Shown piece after piece: positions 8,392 to 17,257 of a DNA stretch of 64,000 nucleotides. Below the pieces are notes generated by a model, which was not told the DNA's origin, ran no database searches, and worked only from the letters and a program-made list of their open reading frames with translations. The translations under genes were made by a program, and so were the position numbers. The DNA lies in the NCBI GenBank assembly GCA_964469565.1, contig CAYXZD010000001.1:751998-815997 (forward strand), in the 5' to 3' direction. This DNA comes from GCA-2720975 sp964469565 (GTDB taxonomy: Bacteria; Planctomycetota; UBA1135; GCA-002686595). Position 1 is the stretch's first letter. The number at the start of each line of letters is the position of its first letter.

Positions 8392-10386
8392 TTACTCAGC
8401 GGCTGGCTTTTCCTCAGGCTCACCCTCAGGCGAGGCTTCAGCAGCGGGNNNNNNNNNNNNNNNNNNNNNNNNNNNNNNNNNNNNNNNNNNNNNNNNNNNN
8501 NNNNNNNNNNNNNNNNNNNNNNNNNNNNNNNNNNNNNNNNNNNNNNNNGCTTCAGCAGCGGGTGCCTCCTCAGCGGGAGCTTCAGCAGCGGGTGCCTCCT
8601 CAGCGGGAGCTTCTGCAGCAGGAGCCTCCTCTTCTGCAGCTCCCTCAGCGGGGGCTGCACTGTCGGGCGCCGCCTCAGCAGCTGCTTCCTCAGCAGCGCG
8701 GGCCTTTTCAGCCGATGCCACGATCGCCTCATTCTCATCAAAGTCCGAATGCACGAAGGAGAGACCAATCTTGCGATCTTCCACATCCACTCGAATCACC
8801 CGCACCTCGACCTTTTGGCCAGGGTGAAGCAGGTCTTCTGCCTTAGCATTTCGATCGTCGGTCAATTCTGAGATGTGAAGCAGTCCCTCGAGGCCCTCCT
8901 CGAGTTTCACGAACACGCCAAAATTGGTGACCTTGGTGACATAGCCTGACAGCAGATCGCCCACGTGGTAGTTGTTGGGGATCTGGTCATGCCACGGATC
9001 GGCGCTGAGCTGCTTGCGGCCAAGTGCGATACGCTTCTTCTCCTTGTCCACGGACAAGATCACGCACTGCATTTCATCACCCTTCTTCACCATCTCTGAG
9101 GGGTGGCTGACTTTCTTGGTCCAGCTCATGTCCGAGACGTGAAGCAGGCCGTCGATGCCTTCTTCAATCTCCACAAACGCACCGTACGGTGTCAGGTTGC
9201 GGACTGTACCCGCGATCACCGTTCCCACGGGATAGTGACTCTCGACCATATCCCAGGGGTTGGATTCAGCCTGCTTCATACCCAGAGAGATCTCTTGCTT
9301 TTGGTGGTTGAACTCCAGCACGACCACGGAAACCTTGTCGCCACTGTTCAGCAGCTCAGAGGGATGGTTCACGCGGCGGGTCCAGGACATCTCGGAGATG
9401 TGCACCAGGCCTTCAATGCCCTCCTCGAGCTTGACGAAAGCTCCATAGGACATGATGTTGACCACCTCGCCTTCCAATCGCTTACCCACTGGGTAGCGCG
9501 CTTCCACACCATCCCAGGGCGAAGCAGTTTTCTGCTTGATACCCAAGGCGATCCGCTCCCGCTCGAAATCGACGCGCAAGACCTTGACCTCGACCTCCTG
9601 GTCCATCTCCAGCATCTGTGAAGGGTGCGAAATGCGCCCCCACGACATGTCAGTGATGTGCAGAAGCCCGTCGATGCCGCCAAGGTCCACGAACACGCCG
9701 AAGTCAGCGATGTTTTTGACCGTTCCCGTGCGGATCTGACCTTCCTGGATGTCCTTGAGGAGGTCTTCCTTCAGGCGCTGGCGCTCTTCTTCCAGGAGCT
9801 TGCGGCGTGAAACCACAATATTCATGCGCTCTGGATCGATCTTGATGATGCGCGCGCGCACGGGCTCATCCATGAAGTCCGAAATATCGTGCGTGCGTCG
9901 GAGGCTCACCTGAGAGGCAGGCAGGAATACGTTGACGCCTTCCACATCGACCAGAAGGCCGCCTTTGATCTTGCGCTGAACAACACCTTGGACTTCATCA
10001 CCTTCGTTGTAGATCGTTGAGACACGCTCCCAGGCGCGCAGGCGGTCCGCGCGACGCTTGGACAGCAGGGACATGTCATATTCATCGAGTCCCTCGTAGA
10101 AGACCTCGAACTCTTGACCTGCAGCCGGTAGATCTGCTCCGAATTCGGAGAGAGGGATCGTACCCTCGGACTTGCCGCCGACATCCATGATGACGAGGCC
10201 AGTGCGCTCATCCACGGTGTCGACCTTGGCGATAACGATTTCGCCGACCTTGACGTCACAAATGGATGCGTTGAGGGATACGGTGAGTTCTTCAGTACTG
10301 ATGCCCTCAAAAGCCTCGTCGAGTTGACGCTCGAGTGCTTCGGGATCCATCTCATACTGGCGGACTCTTCTTGAAGTAAGTGCCAT
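8392..10386 (-). CDS. rpsA: 30S ribosomal protein S1 (interrupted by an assembly gap)
   Basis: Ribosomal protein S1 helps bind and unfold mRNA on the 30S subunit. From ATG 10386 the protein shows six S1/OB-fold repeats. Four or more are clear from signatures such as G-V-F-V-D-L-G-G-I-D-G-L-L-H-I-T-D-M-S-W, G-A-F-V-K-L-E-E-G-I-E-G-L-V-H-I-S and G-V-F-V-K-L-E-E-G-L-E-G-L-L-H. The C-terminal tail (from residue ~555) is Ala/Pro/Glu-rich and carries a 10-residue tandem repeat (A-P-A-E-E-A-P-A-A-E type). A 100-N gap lies within it, so tail length and frame across the gap are not certain, though sequence on both sides reads in the same style. The order cmk-plsC-rpsA is conserved in many bacteria. 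Confidence 0.95.
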   Translation of the reverse strand: MALTSRRVRQYEMDPEALERQLDEAFEGISTEELTVSLNASICDVKVGEIVIAKVDTVDERTGLVIMDVGGKSEGTIPLSEFGADLPAAGQEFEVFYEGLDEYDMSLLSKRRADRLRAWERVSTIYNEGDEVQGVVQRKIKGGLLVDVEGVNVFLPASQVSLRRTHDISDFMDEPVRARIIKIDPERMNIVVSRRKLLEEERQRLKEDLLKDIQEGQIRTGTVKNIADFGVFVDLGGIDGLLHITDMSWGRISHPSQMLEMDQEVEVKVLRVDFERERIALGIKQKTASPWDGVEARYPVGKRLEGEVVNIMSYGAFVKLEEGIEGLVHISEMSWTRRVNHPSELLNSGDKVSVVVLEFNHQKQEISLGMKQAESNPWDMVESHYPVGTVIAGTVRNLTPYGAFVEIEEGIDGLLHVSDMSWTKKVSHPSEMVKKGDEMQCVILSVDKEKKRIALGRKQLSADPWHDQIPNNYHVGDLLSGYVTKVTNFGVFVKLEEGLEGLLHISELTDDRNAKAEDLLHPGQKVEVRVIRVDVEDRKIGLSFVHSDFDENEAIVASAEKARAAEEAAAEAAPDSAAPAEGAAEEEAPAAEAPAEEAPAAEAPAEEAPAAEXXXXXXXXXXXXXXXXXXXXXXXXXXXXXXXXXXPAAEASPEGEPEEKPAAE
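8435..8638. repeat. 30-bp tandem repeat in the rpsA tail, with gap
   Basis: Two identical 30-bp units stand at 8549-8578 and 8579-8608. A diverged third is at 8609-8638, and the first 14 bases of the same unit sit just before the gap (8435-8448). The unit encodes ten residues of Ala/Pro/Glu. The assembler most likely failed because the array is longer than shown. Confidence 0.85.
8449..8548. other. Assembly gap, 100 N
   Basis: Exactly 100 N within the rpsA tail repeat. This is the conventional placeholder length, so the true size is unknown. Confidence 0.98.
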
Positions 10387-10511
10387 TCTGTACGGGTTCT
10401 ATCTAGGGGGTTGATCGGACGGGTAAACTGTTGGGGTGTGGCGAAGAACGCCACCTAACGAATTGCCCAGCGGGCGACATGGTGGCCGCTGCACGAGCAA
10501 TTTGAACGAAT

Positions 10512-11174
10512 CTAGGAGTGATCGGAGGCCGGCTTCGAATCCTGCTGGGCACTCTTGGCCGTGTCGGGAAGCATGGCTGCTACCCTCTCCCAAGCTACAT
10601 CCAAGGCATCTGGACTCGATCCGTCAACAGGAGCTGCGAATTCAATGCGTACTTTTCCAGGTCGAGGCCACTTTTGCCCCCTGGGCCACGCCTCGTGGGT
10701 CCCGCTGACCGCACAGGGAATGATCGGTGCCCCCGTGCTCCTCGCCACCAGGGCGGCCCCTTTTTTGGGCTGTTTCAGCTGGCCATCCTGACTGCGGGTG
10801 CCCTCCGGGAAGATACCCAGAATATCGCCCGCCTCCACATGCTCAATCATCTGCCGCAACGTTCCCCGATCACCTTTGCCAGGATCCACCAGAATGACCC
10901 CGACGCGTGCAAAGATGTAGCGCAGGAAACTGTTCTGGGTGAGGCTGCGCCGGGCAGCGAAGGCCACGTGCCTATGCAGCACGCCCACGGCCACCAATGG
11001 AATATCGAGAAATGAAACGTGATTGGTGACGATGATGGCAGGTCCCTTGCGTGGGATGTTCTCCCGGCCGACTACAGTTCGGGGCCAGAACAAAAAGTAC
11101 CCCACGTGCAGAATCGCCAGGGCCCAGCGCCAGGTCAGAGTCTTGTGGGTCACCGGTCCCTTCGGAGTTGCCAT
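10512..11174 (-). CDS. plsC: 1-acyl-sn-glycerol-3-phosphate acyltransferase
   Basis: This inner-membrane enzyme adds the second acyl chain to lysophosphatidic acid in phospholipid synthesis. From ATG 11174 it has 220 residues, a typical length. It shows the acyltransferase motif I N-H-V-S-F-L-D (HX4D) and motif III F-P-E-G-T-R-S, preceded by a hydrophobic N-terminal segment. ATG 11174 lies only two bases after the cmk stop, with a GAGGGGCGGG purine run upstream. The alternative start at 11216 would overlap cmk by 40 bases. A polar C-terminal tail of about 15 residues has no recognised role. The tight spacing implies co-transcription with cmk. Confidence 0.92.
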   Translation of the reverse strand: MATPKGPVTHKTLTWRWALAILHVGYFLFWPRTVVGRENIPRKGPAIIVTNHVSFLDIPLVAVGVLHRHVAFAARRSLTQNSFLRYIFARVGVILVDPGKGDRGTLRQMIEHVEAGDILGIFPEGTRSQDGQLKQPKKGAALVARSTGAPIIPCAVSGTHEAWPRGQKWPRPGKVRIEFAAPVDGSSPDALDVAWERVAAMLPDTAKSAQQDSKPASDHS

Positions 11175-11176
11175 GA

Positions 11177-11818
11177 TTATCCCGCCCCTCGCACAATCCC
11201 AAGCAGAAGGGCGCACACCTGTTGAGGGTTCAAGCCATCGGTTTCCACGCGCACAGCATCGGTAGCCTCTCGCAAAGGGGAATGGTCGCGATTGCTATCC
11301 TTGGCATCGCGCTCAGCAATCTCCCGGGCGTACTCCTCGGCCCGATCGGGCTCCCCGTTCTCCTGGGCGCGCCTGCGTCCTCGCTCTGCAGGACTCGCCA
11401 CCAAAAAGAATTTATGGTCCGCAGCGGGGAACACGACAGTCGTCGTATCGCGTCCTTCCGCGACGGCACCCGTGTGAGCAGCAATTTCACGCTGCATGGG
11501 GACGATCGCTGCACGCACGCCTGCGTGTGCGGCCACACACGAGACAGCGGCAGTCACTTCCGCACTGCGCACGGCAGGCTCCCCGGGTTGGCCCTCCACC
11601 TCCACCCGACCCTCTGTGTCGAAGGAAATCGTCAATCGCTCGGCCAATTCAGCGCAAGCAGGCCCATCTGTGGGGTCGATTCCCTCCTCGAGGACCCTGA
11701 GGGTCACCGCACGGTACATGGCCCCAGTATCGAGGTAAGTCAGTCCTAACTCAGAAGCGAGGGCCCGTGCCACGGTACTCTTGCCGGAAGCAGCAGGGCC
11801 GTCTATAGCAATCATCAT
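11177..11818 (-). CDS. cmk: Cytidylate kinase
   Basis: Phosphorylates CMP/dCMP with ATP in pyrimidine nucleotide metabolism. From ATG 11818 it has 213 residues, normal for the family, and begins directly with the P-loop strand I-A-I-D-G-P-A-A-S-G-K-S-T. The open frame reaches 11956, but the extra 46 residues do not look like protein and the P-loop normally lies at the extreme N-terminus. Other signatures are Y-L-D-T-G-A-M-Y-R-A and G-R-D-T-T-T-V-V-F-P. The second motif usually reads G-R-D-I-G-T-V-V-F-P, so two residues differ. ATG 11815 is an equally possible start. Confidence 0.93.
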   Translation of the reverse strand: MMIAIDGPAASGKSTVARALASELGLTYLDTGAMYRAVTLRVLEEGIDPTDGPACAELAERLTISFDTEGRVEVEGQPGEPAVRSAEVTAAVSCVAAHAGVRAAIVPMQREIAAHTGAVAEGRDTTTVVFPAADHKFFLVASPAERGRRRAQENGEPDRAEEYAREIAERDAKDSNRDHSPLREATDAVRVETDGLNPQQVCALLLGIVRGAG

Positions 11819-11967
11819 GGCGAAGTGGAGATCCTGTTGAGGAGACGCAAAGAATCGGCTGGGCGAAACCGCAGGTTGGGTTCGCGGCGAGGAGTTTAGC
11901 GAGTCGGACTGGATGCTGGACAGGGGCGAAAACAAAACCGCACATGCCCCTCGCACCCGTCCAACTC

Positions 11968-12783
11968 TCAGTAGGTCGCAAGGGGTCGTTCAAGGCCGCT
12001 TGAGCTCGATACGCAGGTCCAATCGCCGCCCACAAACCTCGCCCCGTCCAGCGGACCGCCCCACGCGTCAAGCACGATCCAGCGCAGCCCCTCGAGATCT
12101 TGGTCGCGGGCAGCATGGGCATGGCCACAGATTAGAGTTCCCACACCCAGGTCATCACCCATGGCTTGGGCCGCACCGGGAACCATCTCAACTTGGGCCC
12201 TTCGCTTTTGAGACGTACTCCGTTCCGATGAGCCCCTGAGGGCCTTGGCTAACGGAATCTGGATGGCGAGAGGCAATGAGCGTTGAAGCCCCAGAATTGG
12301 CCCACTCCGTAGGATTCTACGCAAGCGCTGATAGGACGGGTCCGCAATGCACAACTCATCCCCGTGAACGATACCCGCGCGCTCATCTCCAACCCCAATG
12401 ACGAGTCCCTCGGGGTGCACCCGCGCTCCTGTGGCAGCCTCGAACCCTGGACCGAGCAGATAATCACGATTCCCATGGATCACATCCACGGCCACGCCCG
12501 CTTCCGTAAGCCCGCGAAGAGCCCCAAGAACTGGATCCACACCCGCAACGCGCAGGTGGTGGTCTCCCACCCAAAACTCGAAGAGGTCTCCAAGAATCAC
12601 CAACCGGGGTAGGTCCTGGAGCGAGGCACACCACCGCTCGAAGAGGATTCCGTGCTCTGCGTTGGCCACATCTAGGTGTAGATCCCCCACAACAAGAGTG
12701 CCCGCCTCTAGGGGAACTGAAGATTGGCTGACTCCACTCCTGCTACTCACCTGATGGGTCACCCGAGTCTTCGCCGCGCACAT
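11968..12783 (-). CDS. lpxH: UDP-2,3-diacylglucosamine diphosphatase (LpxH-type)
   Basis: This calcineurin-like metallophosphoesterase is expected to cleave UDP-2,3-diacylglucosamine to lipid X in lipid A synthesis at the inner face of the membrane. Metal-site motifs appear in order: V-V-G-D-L-H-L-D, I-L-G-D-L-F-E-F-W-V-G-D, H-G-N-R-D-Y-L-L, H-G-D-E-L-C and G-H-A-H. The G-D-L-F-E-F-W form is characteristic of LpxH-like enzymes. At 271 residues from ATG 12783 it is slightly longer than usual. That start overlaps the upstream regulator by 41 bases. GTG 12750, overlapping by 8, is a good alternative and shortens the unstructured leader. Presence of this gene supports a lipid A-bearing outer membrane. 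Confidence 0.88.
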   Translation of the reverse strand: MCAAKTRVTHQVSSRSGVSQSSVPLEAGTLVVGDLHLDVANAEHGILFERWCASLQDLPRLVILGDLFEFWVGDHHLRVAGVDPVLGALRGLTEAGVAVDVIHGNRDYLLGPGFEAATGARVHPEGLVIGVGDERAGIVHGDELCIADPSYQRLRRILRSGPILGLQRSLPLAIQIPLAKALRGSSERSTSQKRRAQVEMVPGAAQAMGDDLGVGTLICGHAHAARDQDLEGLRWIVLDAWGGPLDGARFVGGDWTCVSSSSGLERPLATY

Positions 12784-14134
12784 CGTCGTACTCAGCGCCC
12801 TTCAGTTTCTCCCAGAGCACCTTCCGGGAGATTCCGAGCAACGTGGCCGCTTGCTGCCGGTGTCCGCCGGTGGCCTCAAGGGTTCGCCGAATGTGCTGGA
12901 CTTCTTGGCGGTGCAAGACCTCCCGCAGAGGTTCAATTTCATCATGGACTTCCAGCGCACCACGCCAGCGCCCGTCCTGCGGGAGCAAATCGGACGCAGA
13001 CAGCACCGAACTCTTGCCCGCAAGTGCGATCCCCCGTTGCAAGGCGTTCTCCAACTCGCGCACATTTCCCGGCCAGGGGTAACCTTCCAGCATGCGCAGC
13101 GCCCTCTCCGGCAAACTGTACTGCCGACCGCGGCCGTGGCGCTCAAGGAGGTGTTGGGCGAGCAACGGAATGTCCCCCACTCGTTCACGCAAGGGTGGCA
13201 ACGGAATGGGAACCACATTCAAGCGATAAAACAGGTCTTCACGAAACGTCCCAGCCCGCACTGCCGCCCGCAGGTCTACCTTGCTTGCAACGACCACGCG
13301 GATGTCAATACTGCGAGTCTTTTCACCGCCCACTCGCTCGAACGTCCGTTCTTGGAGAACCCGCAACAGTTTGACCTGGGTCGGCAGGGGCATGTCGTCA
13401 ACATCATCCAAAAAGAGCGTTCCCAAGTGAGCGAGTTCAAATCGCCCTTTGCGTTCCTTACGAGCATCGGTGAAGGCCCCCTTCTCGTGCCCGAACAACT
13501 CCGCCTCAAGCAGCGTTTCGGGCAACGCAGCGCAGGAAATGGCCACAAAGGGCTCATCTGAGCGGCTCGACAAGTCATGCAATGCCCGAGCAATACGCTC
13601 CTTACCTGTCCCACTCTCCCCTACGATGAGGGCCGTGGCATCCGAATCGGCCACGGTTCGCACGCGCTCAAACACCGCTCGCATGCTGGGGGATTCTCCG
13701 ATGACGTTCGTGAACCCGTGACCCGAGTCGAGCTGACCGCGCAGAGCCTCATTCTCCAGCTCTAGATCTTGAACTCGGCGCAGGGTTTCAATTCGACGCA
13801 AAATCGTCTCATTGCGGAATGGCTTTTGGACGTAATCCACAGCCCCCAGACGCATGGCCGCCACAGCATCCTCCACCGTTGCAAATCCTGTCATCAAAAT
13901 GACGGGTCGCTCGGGCTCCAGTTCCACGGCGCGGCGCAGGACCTCCATGCCCCCCTTGCCTGGCATGCGGATATCCGTGATGACCACATCGGGTGTGCCC
14001 TGGCCGCGATCTTCGAGCGCCTCAAGAGCCGAGTGTGTATCCGTCGCTCCAAGGACCTCGTGGCCCGCATCCTCAAGAGCATCTCTCAAGGTGACAAAGA
14101 TCGTGACCTCGTCGTCGGCGAGGAGAACCTTCAT
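12743..14134 (-). CDS. NtrC-family sigma-54-dependent response regulator
   Basis: A 463-residue two-component activator. The receiver domain has acid pocket D7-D8, phosphoacceptor D54 in I-T-D-I-R-M-P and K104. The AAA+ domain has Walker A G-E-S-G-T-G-K (172-178). The sigma-54 contact loop reads G-A-F-T-D-A (219-224) instead of the common GAFTGA, and Walker B is F-L-D-D-V-D-D. The C-terminus is a Fis-type helix-turn-helix (H-R-Q-Q-A-A-T-L-L-G-I-S-R-K). ATG 14134 overlaps the stop of the upstream GGDEF-like gene (ATGA), fixing the start. No histidine kinase is adjacent; rpoN is divergent about 1.4 kb away. Its targets are unknown. Confidence 0.93.
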   Translation of the reverse strand: MKVLLADDEVTIFVTLRDALEDAGHEVLGATDTHSALEALEDRGQGTPDVVITDIRMPGKGGMEVLRRAVELEPERPVILMTGFATVEDAVAAMRLGAVDYVQKPFRNETILRRIETLRRVQDLELENEALRGQLDSGHGFTNVIGESPSMRAVFERVRTVADSDATALIVGESGTGKERIARALHDLSSRSDEPFVAISCAALPETLLEAELFGHEKGAFTDARKERKGRFELAHLGTLFLDDVDDMPLPTQVKLLRVLQERTFERVGGEKTRSIDIRVVVASKVDLRAAVRAGTFREDLFYRLNVVPIPLPPLRERVGDIPLLAQHLLERHGRGRQYSLPERALRMLEGYPWPGNVRELENALQRGIALAGKSSVLSASDLLPQDGRWRGALEVHDEIEPLREVLHRQEVQHIRRTLEATGGHRQQAATLLGISRKVLWEKLKGAEYDDVRGEDSGDPSGE

Positions 14135-14646
14135 TCTGCCGGGATGCCACCGGGGTCGATGACCTGGACACAATCTCCCACAGCGGAGGCACCTGCGAGA
14201 GCTTCCTCAGCCGCCATGAACATCGCATCAAAAAACAGAGCTGTGCCGCCAGCATTGTGGGACGCACCGACCGAAAGGGTGACCTGAATCGTACGCCCGT
14301 CTGCACTGAATTCCATATGGCGCGCTCCGTCCAGCAACCGTTGACCCAAGACCTTGGCTCCTGCCTCGTTCGTGTGGGGCACGACGGCCAACAGCCGATC
14401 ATCGGCCATGCGACCAAGGAAATCTGAGCAGCGCGTCTGAATCTTCAACATCCCCACGACCGAGTCGATGATTTCCTCCTTGGCTTCGTACCCATACAAG
14501 TCACGCAGGTGCCCAAGCCGGTCGACTGAGATCAACAAGCAAGACACGGGGTAGCTGTAACGCTGAGCGCGGTTGAACTCCACGCGCATGAGGTGCTGAA
14601 TCTGCACCAAGGAGAACAGACTCCGGTCTTGCGGCGAATCGGACAT
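14131..14646 (-). CDS. Degenerate GGDEF-domain protein
   Basis: A 171-residue protein that folds like a stand-alone diguanylate cyclase domain: a Phe/Leu-rich leader, F-N-R-A-Q-R-Y-S-Y-P-V-S-C-L-L-I-S-V-D, then a second half ending V-T-L-S-V-G-A-S. The position of the GG(D/E)EF signature reads G-R-M-A-D-D-R-L, so both glycines and the final E-F are lost. Diguanylate cyclase activity is therefore unlikely; a nucleotide-sensing or protein-binding role is inference. There is no receiver, PAS or membrane segment. Its stop overlaps the start of the NtrC-type regulator (ATGA), so the two are probably made together and may act together. Confidence 0.8.
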   Translation of the reverse strand: MSDSPQDRSLFSLVQIQHLMRVEFNRAQRYSYPVSCLLISVDRLGHLRDLYGYEAKEEIIDSVVGMLKIQTRCSDFLGRMADDRLLAVVPHTNEAGAKVLGQRLLDGARHMEFSADGRTIQVTLSVGASHNAGGTALFFDAMFMAAEEALAGASAVGDCVQVIDPGGIPAE

Positions 14647-14694
14647 TGTGGGGCGGCGGGGGGTCTTGGCGGGGCAGGGCGGGAGAGCGAGCCG

Positions 14695-15522
14695 TTAGGG
14701 GGCTCCATCGCCGGAGCCGCCTAGGATCTTGCTGCCCAAGTCTAGGATACTGTCAAGGGTGCCGTCAAAGCTCGTACCGTATTGGCTGCGAACCATAATC
14801 ATGAGGAGGAACATTACGAAGCTGTAGATCGAGATGGCAATCAAGTTGGCGACCACATAGGCCGCCCCACTGCGCCCAGCCGCCCGTGCCCGGCGCCCAG
14901 CGCCCCGGATTCCACGGGTATGGGCCGACATGAGCAAATCGCGCTGCAAGCGGGTGGCTCGCTGGAGAAGCCGCACATCTGCGGGCCCATCCGAGGCACC
15001 AGCGAGGAGCTCCCGCGAACAGGCGTCCGAGTCGAACTCACCCGTCATCACGGCTTTGCGCCAGCGATTCACAGCAGTCTTGTCGGTGAGATTGAGGTCG
15101 GCTAGCAAACCAGACTTGACCCGGTCCGCCACCACATCCCGTTCTGAGGGAAGCCCAGGACTCACTCCCTCCGCCCCATGTCCCGAGGCAGATGCACCCA
15201 GATCCAGCTCGGGTTCAGGATCGATTTCCTCAATCACCGGCGTACACCCGTAGACCAATACGGCTCCCGCCCACTGGATGCTGGCCCCTGCCGATAGGGG
15301 AGCCTGTTCAAAAACGCGGCCATCCAAGAGTGGAGGATCTCCCCGTCCAACATAAATCACGCGCGGGGGGTCGGACCAAAAGTGCAGCTCCCCAGAGGCT
15401 GTGCTCGCCGCTCCAGCGAGAGCCACATCGCTCGCAGCCCCTCCCACGCGCAGCCTCCCTTGCGGCAGGCTGACCTGGCGAGAGTGCCCTCCCTCATGAA
15501 TGTCGACCCAAGATCCTTGCAT
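14695..15522 (-). CDS. Membrane protein with FHA-like N-terminal domain
   Basis: A 275-residue protein starting at ATG 15522. Residues ~1-95 are beta-rich, with G-R-L-R-V-G-G-A-A-S-D-V-A-L resembling the first strands of a forkhead-associated domain. The usual phosphothreonine-binding Arg and Ser are not obvious. A polar, acidic linker follows, then a helical segment (~135-210) and one strong transmembrane helix (~218-240, A-Y-V-V-A-N-L-I-A-I-S-I-Y-S-F-V-M-F-L-L), with a short tail. Its start codon lies opposite the beginning of the rpoN open frame, so the two genes are divergent and closely apposed. The function is not recognised. Confidence 0.6.
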   Translation of the reverse strand: MQGSWVDIHEGGHSRQVSLPQGRLRVGGAASDVALAGAASTASGELHFWSDPPRVIYVGRGDPPLLDGRVFEQAPLSAGASIQWAGAVLVYGCTPVIEEIDPEPELDLGASASGHGAEGVSPGLPSERDVVADRVKSGLLADLNLTDKTAVNRWRKAVMTGEFDSDACSRELLAGASDGPADVRLLQRATRLQRDLLMSAHTRGIRGAGRRARAAGRSGAAYVVANLIAISIYSFVMFLLMIMVRSQYGTSFDGTLDSILDLGSKILGGSGDGAP

Positions 15523-17203
15523 GGTCCTATTTCTACCCAGATCCCCCCCACCAGGTCACGCTTGCGCTCCAATCTCTTGGGGAATCCCGGATCGGGGCCA
15601 TAAATGCGCCGATCCTTCCACGGCTTGGCACCCAAACGAGCTAGGGGGGGAATCCTACTCTCAGCAGGACTACAATGACGCACTCGCCGCCCCTTCCACA
15701 GCCCCCACGCGATTAGGCCAGACACAGCACCTCCAGCGGACCCACACCTTGCGCTTCGGACTCCATCAATCTGCCCGCCTCGAACAGCGGATGCTGCAAT
15801 CGCCGCAGATGATCCAGGCCATGCAGATCTTGCAGCTCCCGGCAATGGAGTTGCTTGATCGCATTGACGCAGAGCTGACTGAGAATCCCTTCCTTGAGGT
15901 GGCTGAAAAGGAAGCGCCGGAGGTGAACGAGGATGCGGCCCATGACCAGCGCGAGGGCACCCATAAGGACGAACACGAGAGCGATGGGCTGGTGAGCATG
16001 CTCGATGAACTCGAGCGCTACGAACGCGACTATGGGGATGGCCCGAGCGGCCCACGTCTGCCTCCCGAGGAAGCCGACCGTAAGTACGAGGCAATGCAGA
16101 ACGCGCCTGCGAGTGCCGAATGTCTAGCCGATGCAGTCCTTCACCAGATTGCTCTGATGGAATTGGAGCCGGAGGACCGTGAGGTCCTTGAGTACATCGT
16201 CTGGTCGCTCGACGAACATGGTTTCCTACCCGAGTCTGCCGAATCCGTAGCCGAGGTCCTGTCACGGCACCTCGACCGAACAGTCCAAGCCGAGGAAATC
16301 GTGATCGGCCTGCGGCGGCTGCGGCGAGTCACCCACCCCGCCTTAGGCGCCATCGACATGCGTGACGCCCTGCTGCTGCAAATCGACGCCGCAGAAGGTG
16401 ATCACCCCCTCGCGCGCGCCATTCTCGCTGATCACTTGGCCGCTCTCGAGGGCAACCGCCTGCCCCGCATCGCCAAGGCCACAGGGCGATCCGTGGAAGA
16501 GATCAAGGCAGCCATCGAGTTCATCCGCAGTCTCGACCCGCACCCCGGCGTCGAGTACGGAGGGCGTACGGCCAACACGATCACGCCGGAAGTCATTGTC
16601 GAGGAGAATGAAGGGGAGTATGTAGTACGCCTCGATCGCGAGCGCAGCCGCAACCTCATCATTAGCCCAGCCTACCGCCGCATGCTCAGTGAATCCGCCG
16701 ACGACAAGGCCGTGCGAGATTGGGTCAAGCAACGCATGGAGTCGGCCCGCTGGTTCATTGACGCCCTCGCCCAGAGACAATCCACCCTGGAGCGCATCGC
16801 CAACGCCGTATTCGGCAACCAACGCGGCTTCTTAGAGCGCGGAGTCGGAGCCTTGCAACCGATGCGGATGCAGGACGTGGCCGACGAACTGGAACTCCAC
16901 ATCTCAACCATCTCACGAGGAGTCTCAGGGAAGTATGCCCAGACTCCACATGGCATCTTTCCACTCAAATTCTTCTTCACTGGCGGAACCACCAAGATTA
17001 CAGGCGAGGCCACCTCGCGAATCAGCATTCAAGAACGAATGCGCCAGCTCGTCGATGCAGAGGACAAGAACCAGCCTCTGTCCGATGACCAAATCGCCGA
17101 GGCCCTCGCAGAGAGTGACGGCATTCAAATCGCACGCCGGACTGTCAGCAAGTACCGTCGCACCCTCGGTATTCCCTCCTCCAATCAACGCCGGGAGTAC
17201 TAG
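15500..17203 (+). CDS. rpoN: RNA polymerase sigma-54 factor
   Basis: Sigma-54 directs RNA polymerase to -24/-12 promoters and needs an AAA+ activator such as the one encoded at 12743-14134. Region I is clear (Q-S-P-Q-M-I-Q-A-M-Q-I-L-Q-L-P-A-M-E-L, then E-N-P-F-L-E). The C-terminus carries the RpoN box A-R-R-T-V-S-K-Y-R. The longest frame starts at ATG 15500 (567 residues), but its first ~80 residues are Pro/Cys-rich and unlike region I, and it overlaps the divergent gene by 23 bases. TTG 15749, just before R-F-G-L-H-Q-S, would give 484 residues, the usual family length, with AGCGGA upstream. I favour the TTG, but keep the longer frame as the outer bound. Confidence 0.93.
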   Translation: MSTQDPCMVLFLPRSPPPGHACAPISWGIPDRGHKCADPSTAWHPNELGGESYSQQDYNDALAAPSTAPTRLGQTQHLQRTHTLRFGLHQSARLEQRMLQSPQMIQAMQILQLPAMELLDRIDAELTENPFLEVAEKEAPEVNEDAAHDQREGTHKDEHESDGLVSMLDELERYERDYGDGPSGPRLPPEEADRKYEAMQNAPASAECLADAVLHQIALMELEPEDREVLEYIVWSLDEHGFLPESAESVAEVLSRHLDRTVQAEEIVIGLRRLRRVTHPALGAIDMRDALLLQIDAAEGDHPLARAILADHLAALEGNRLPRIAKATGRSVEEIKAAIEFIRSLDPHPGVEYGGRTANTITPEVIVEENEGEYVVRLDRERSRNLIISPAYRRMLSESADDKAVRDWVKQRMESARWFIDALAQRQSTLERIANAVFGNQRGFLERGVGALQPMRMQDVADELELHISTISRGVSGKYAQTPHGIFPLKFFFTGGTTKITGEATSRISIQERMRQLVDAEDKNQPLSDDQIAEALAESDGIQIARRTVSKYRRTLGIPSSNQRREY

Positions 17204-17257
17204 GCACCGTCTGATTCTGCTAGCCTAGGCGTTCCGACTCACCCCCCCTCGATTCCA

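Noticed and set aside
15629..15640. Sigma-54 promoter (TGGCAC) upstream of rpoN
   Set aside because: The -24-like TGGCAC lacks a TTGC element at the required spacing.
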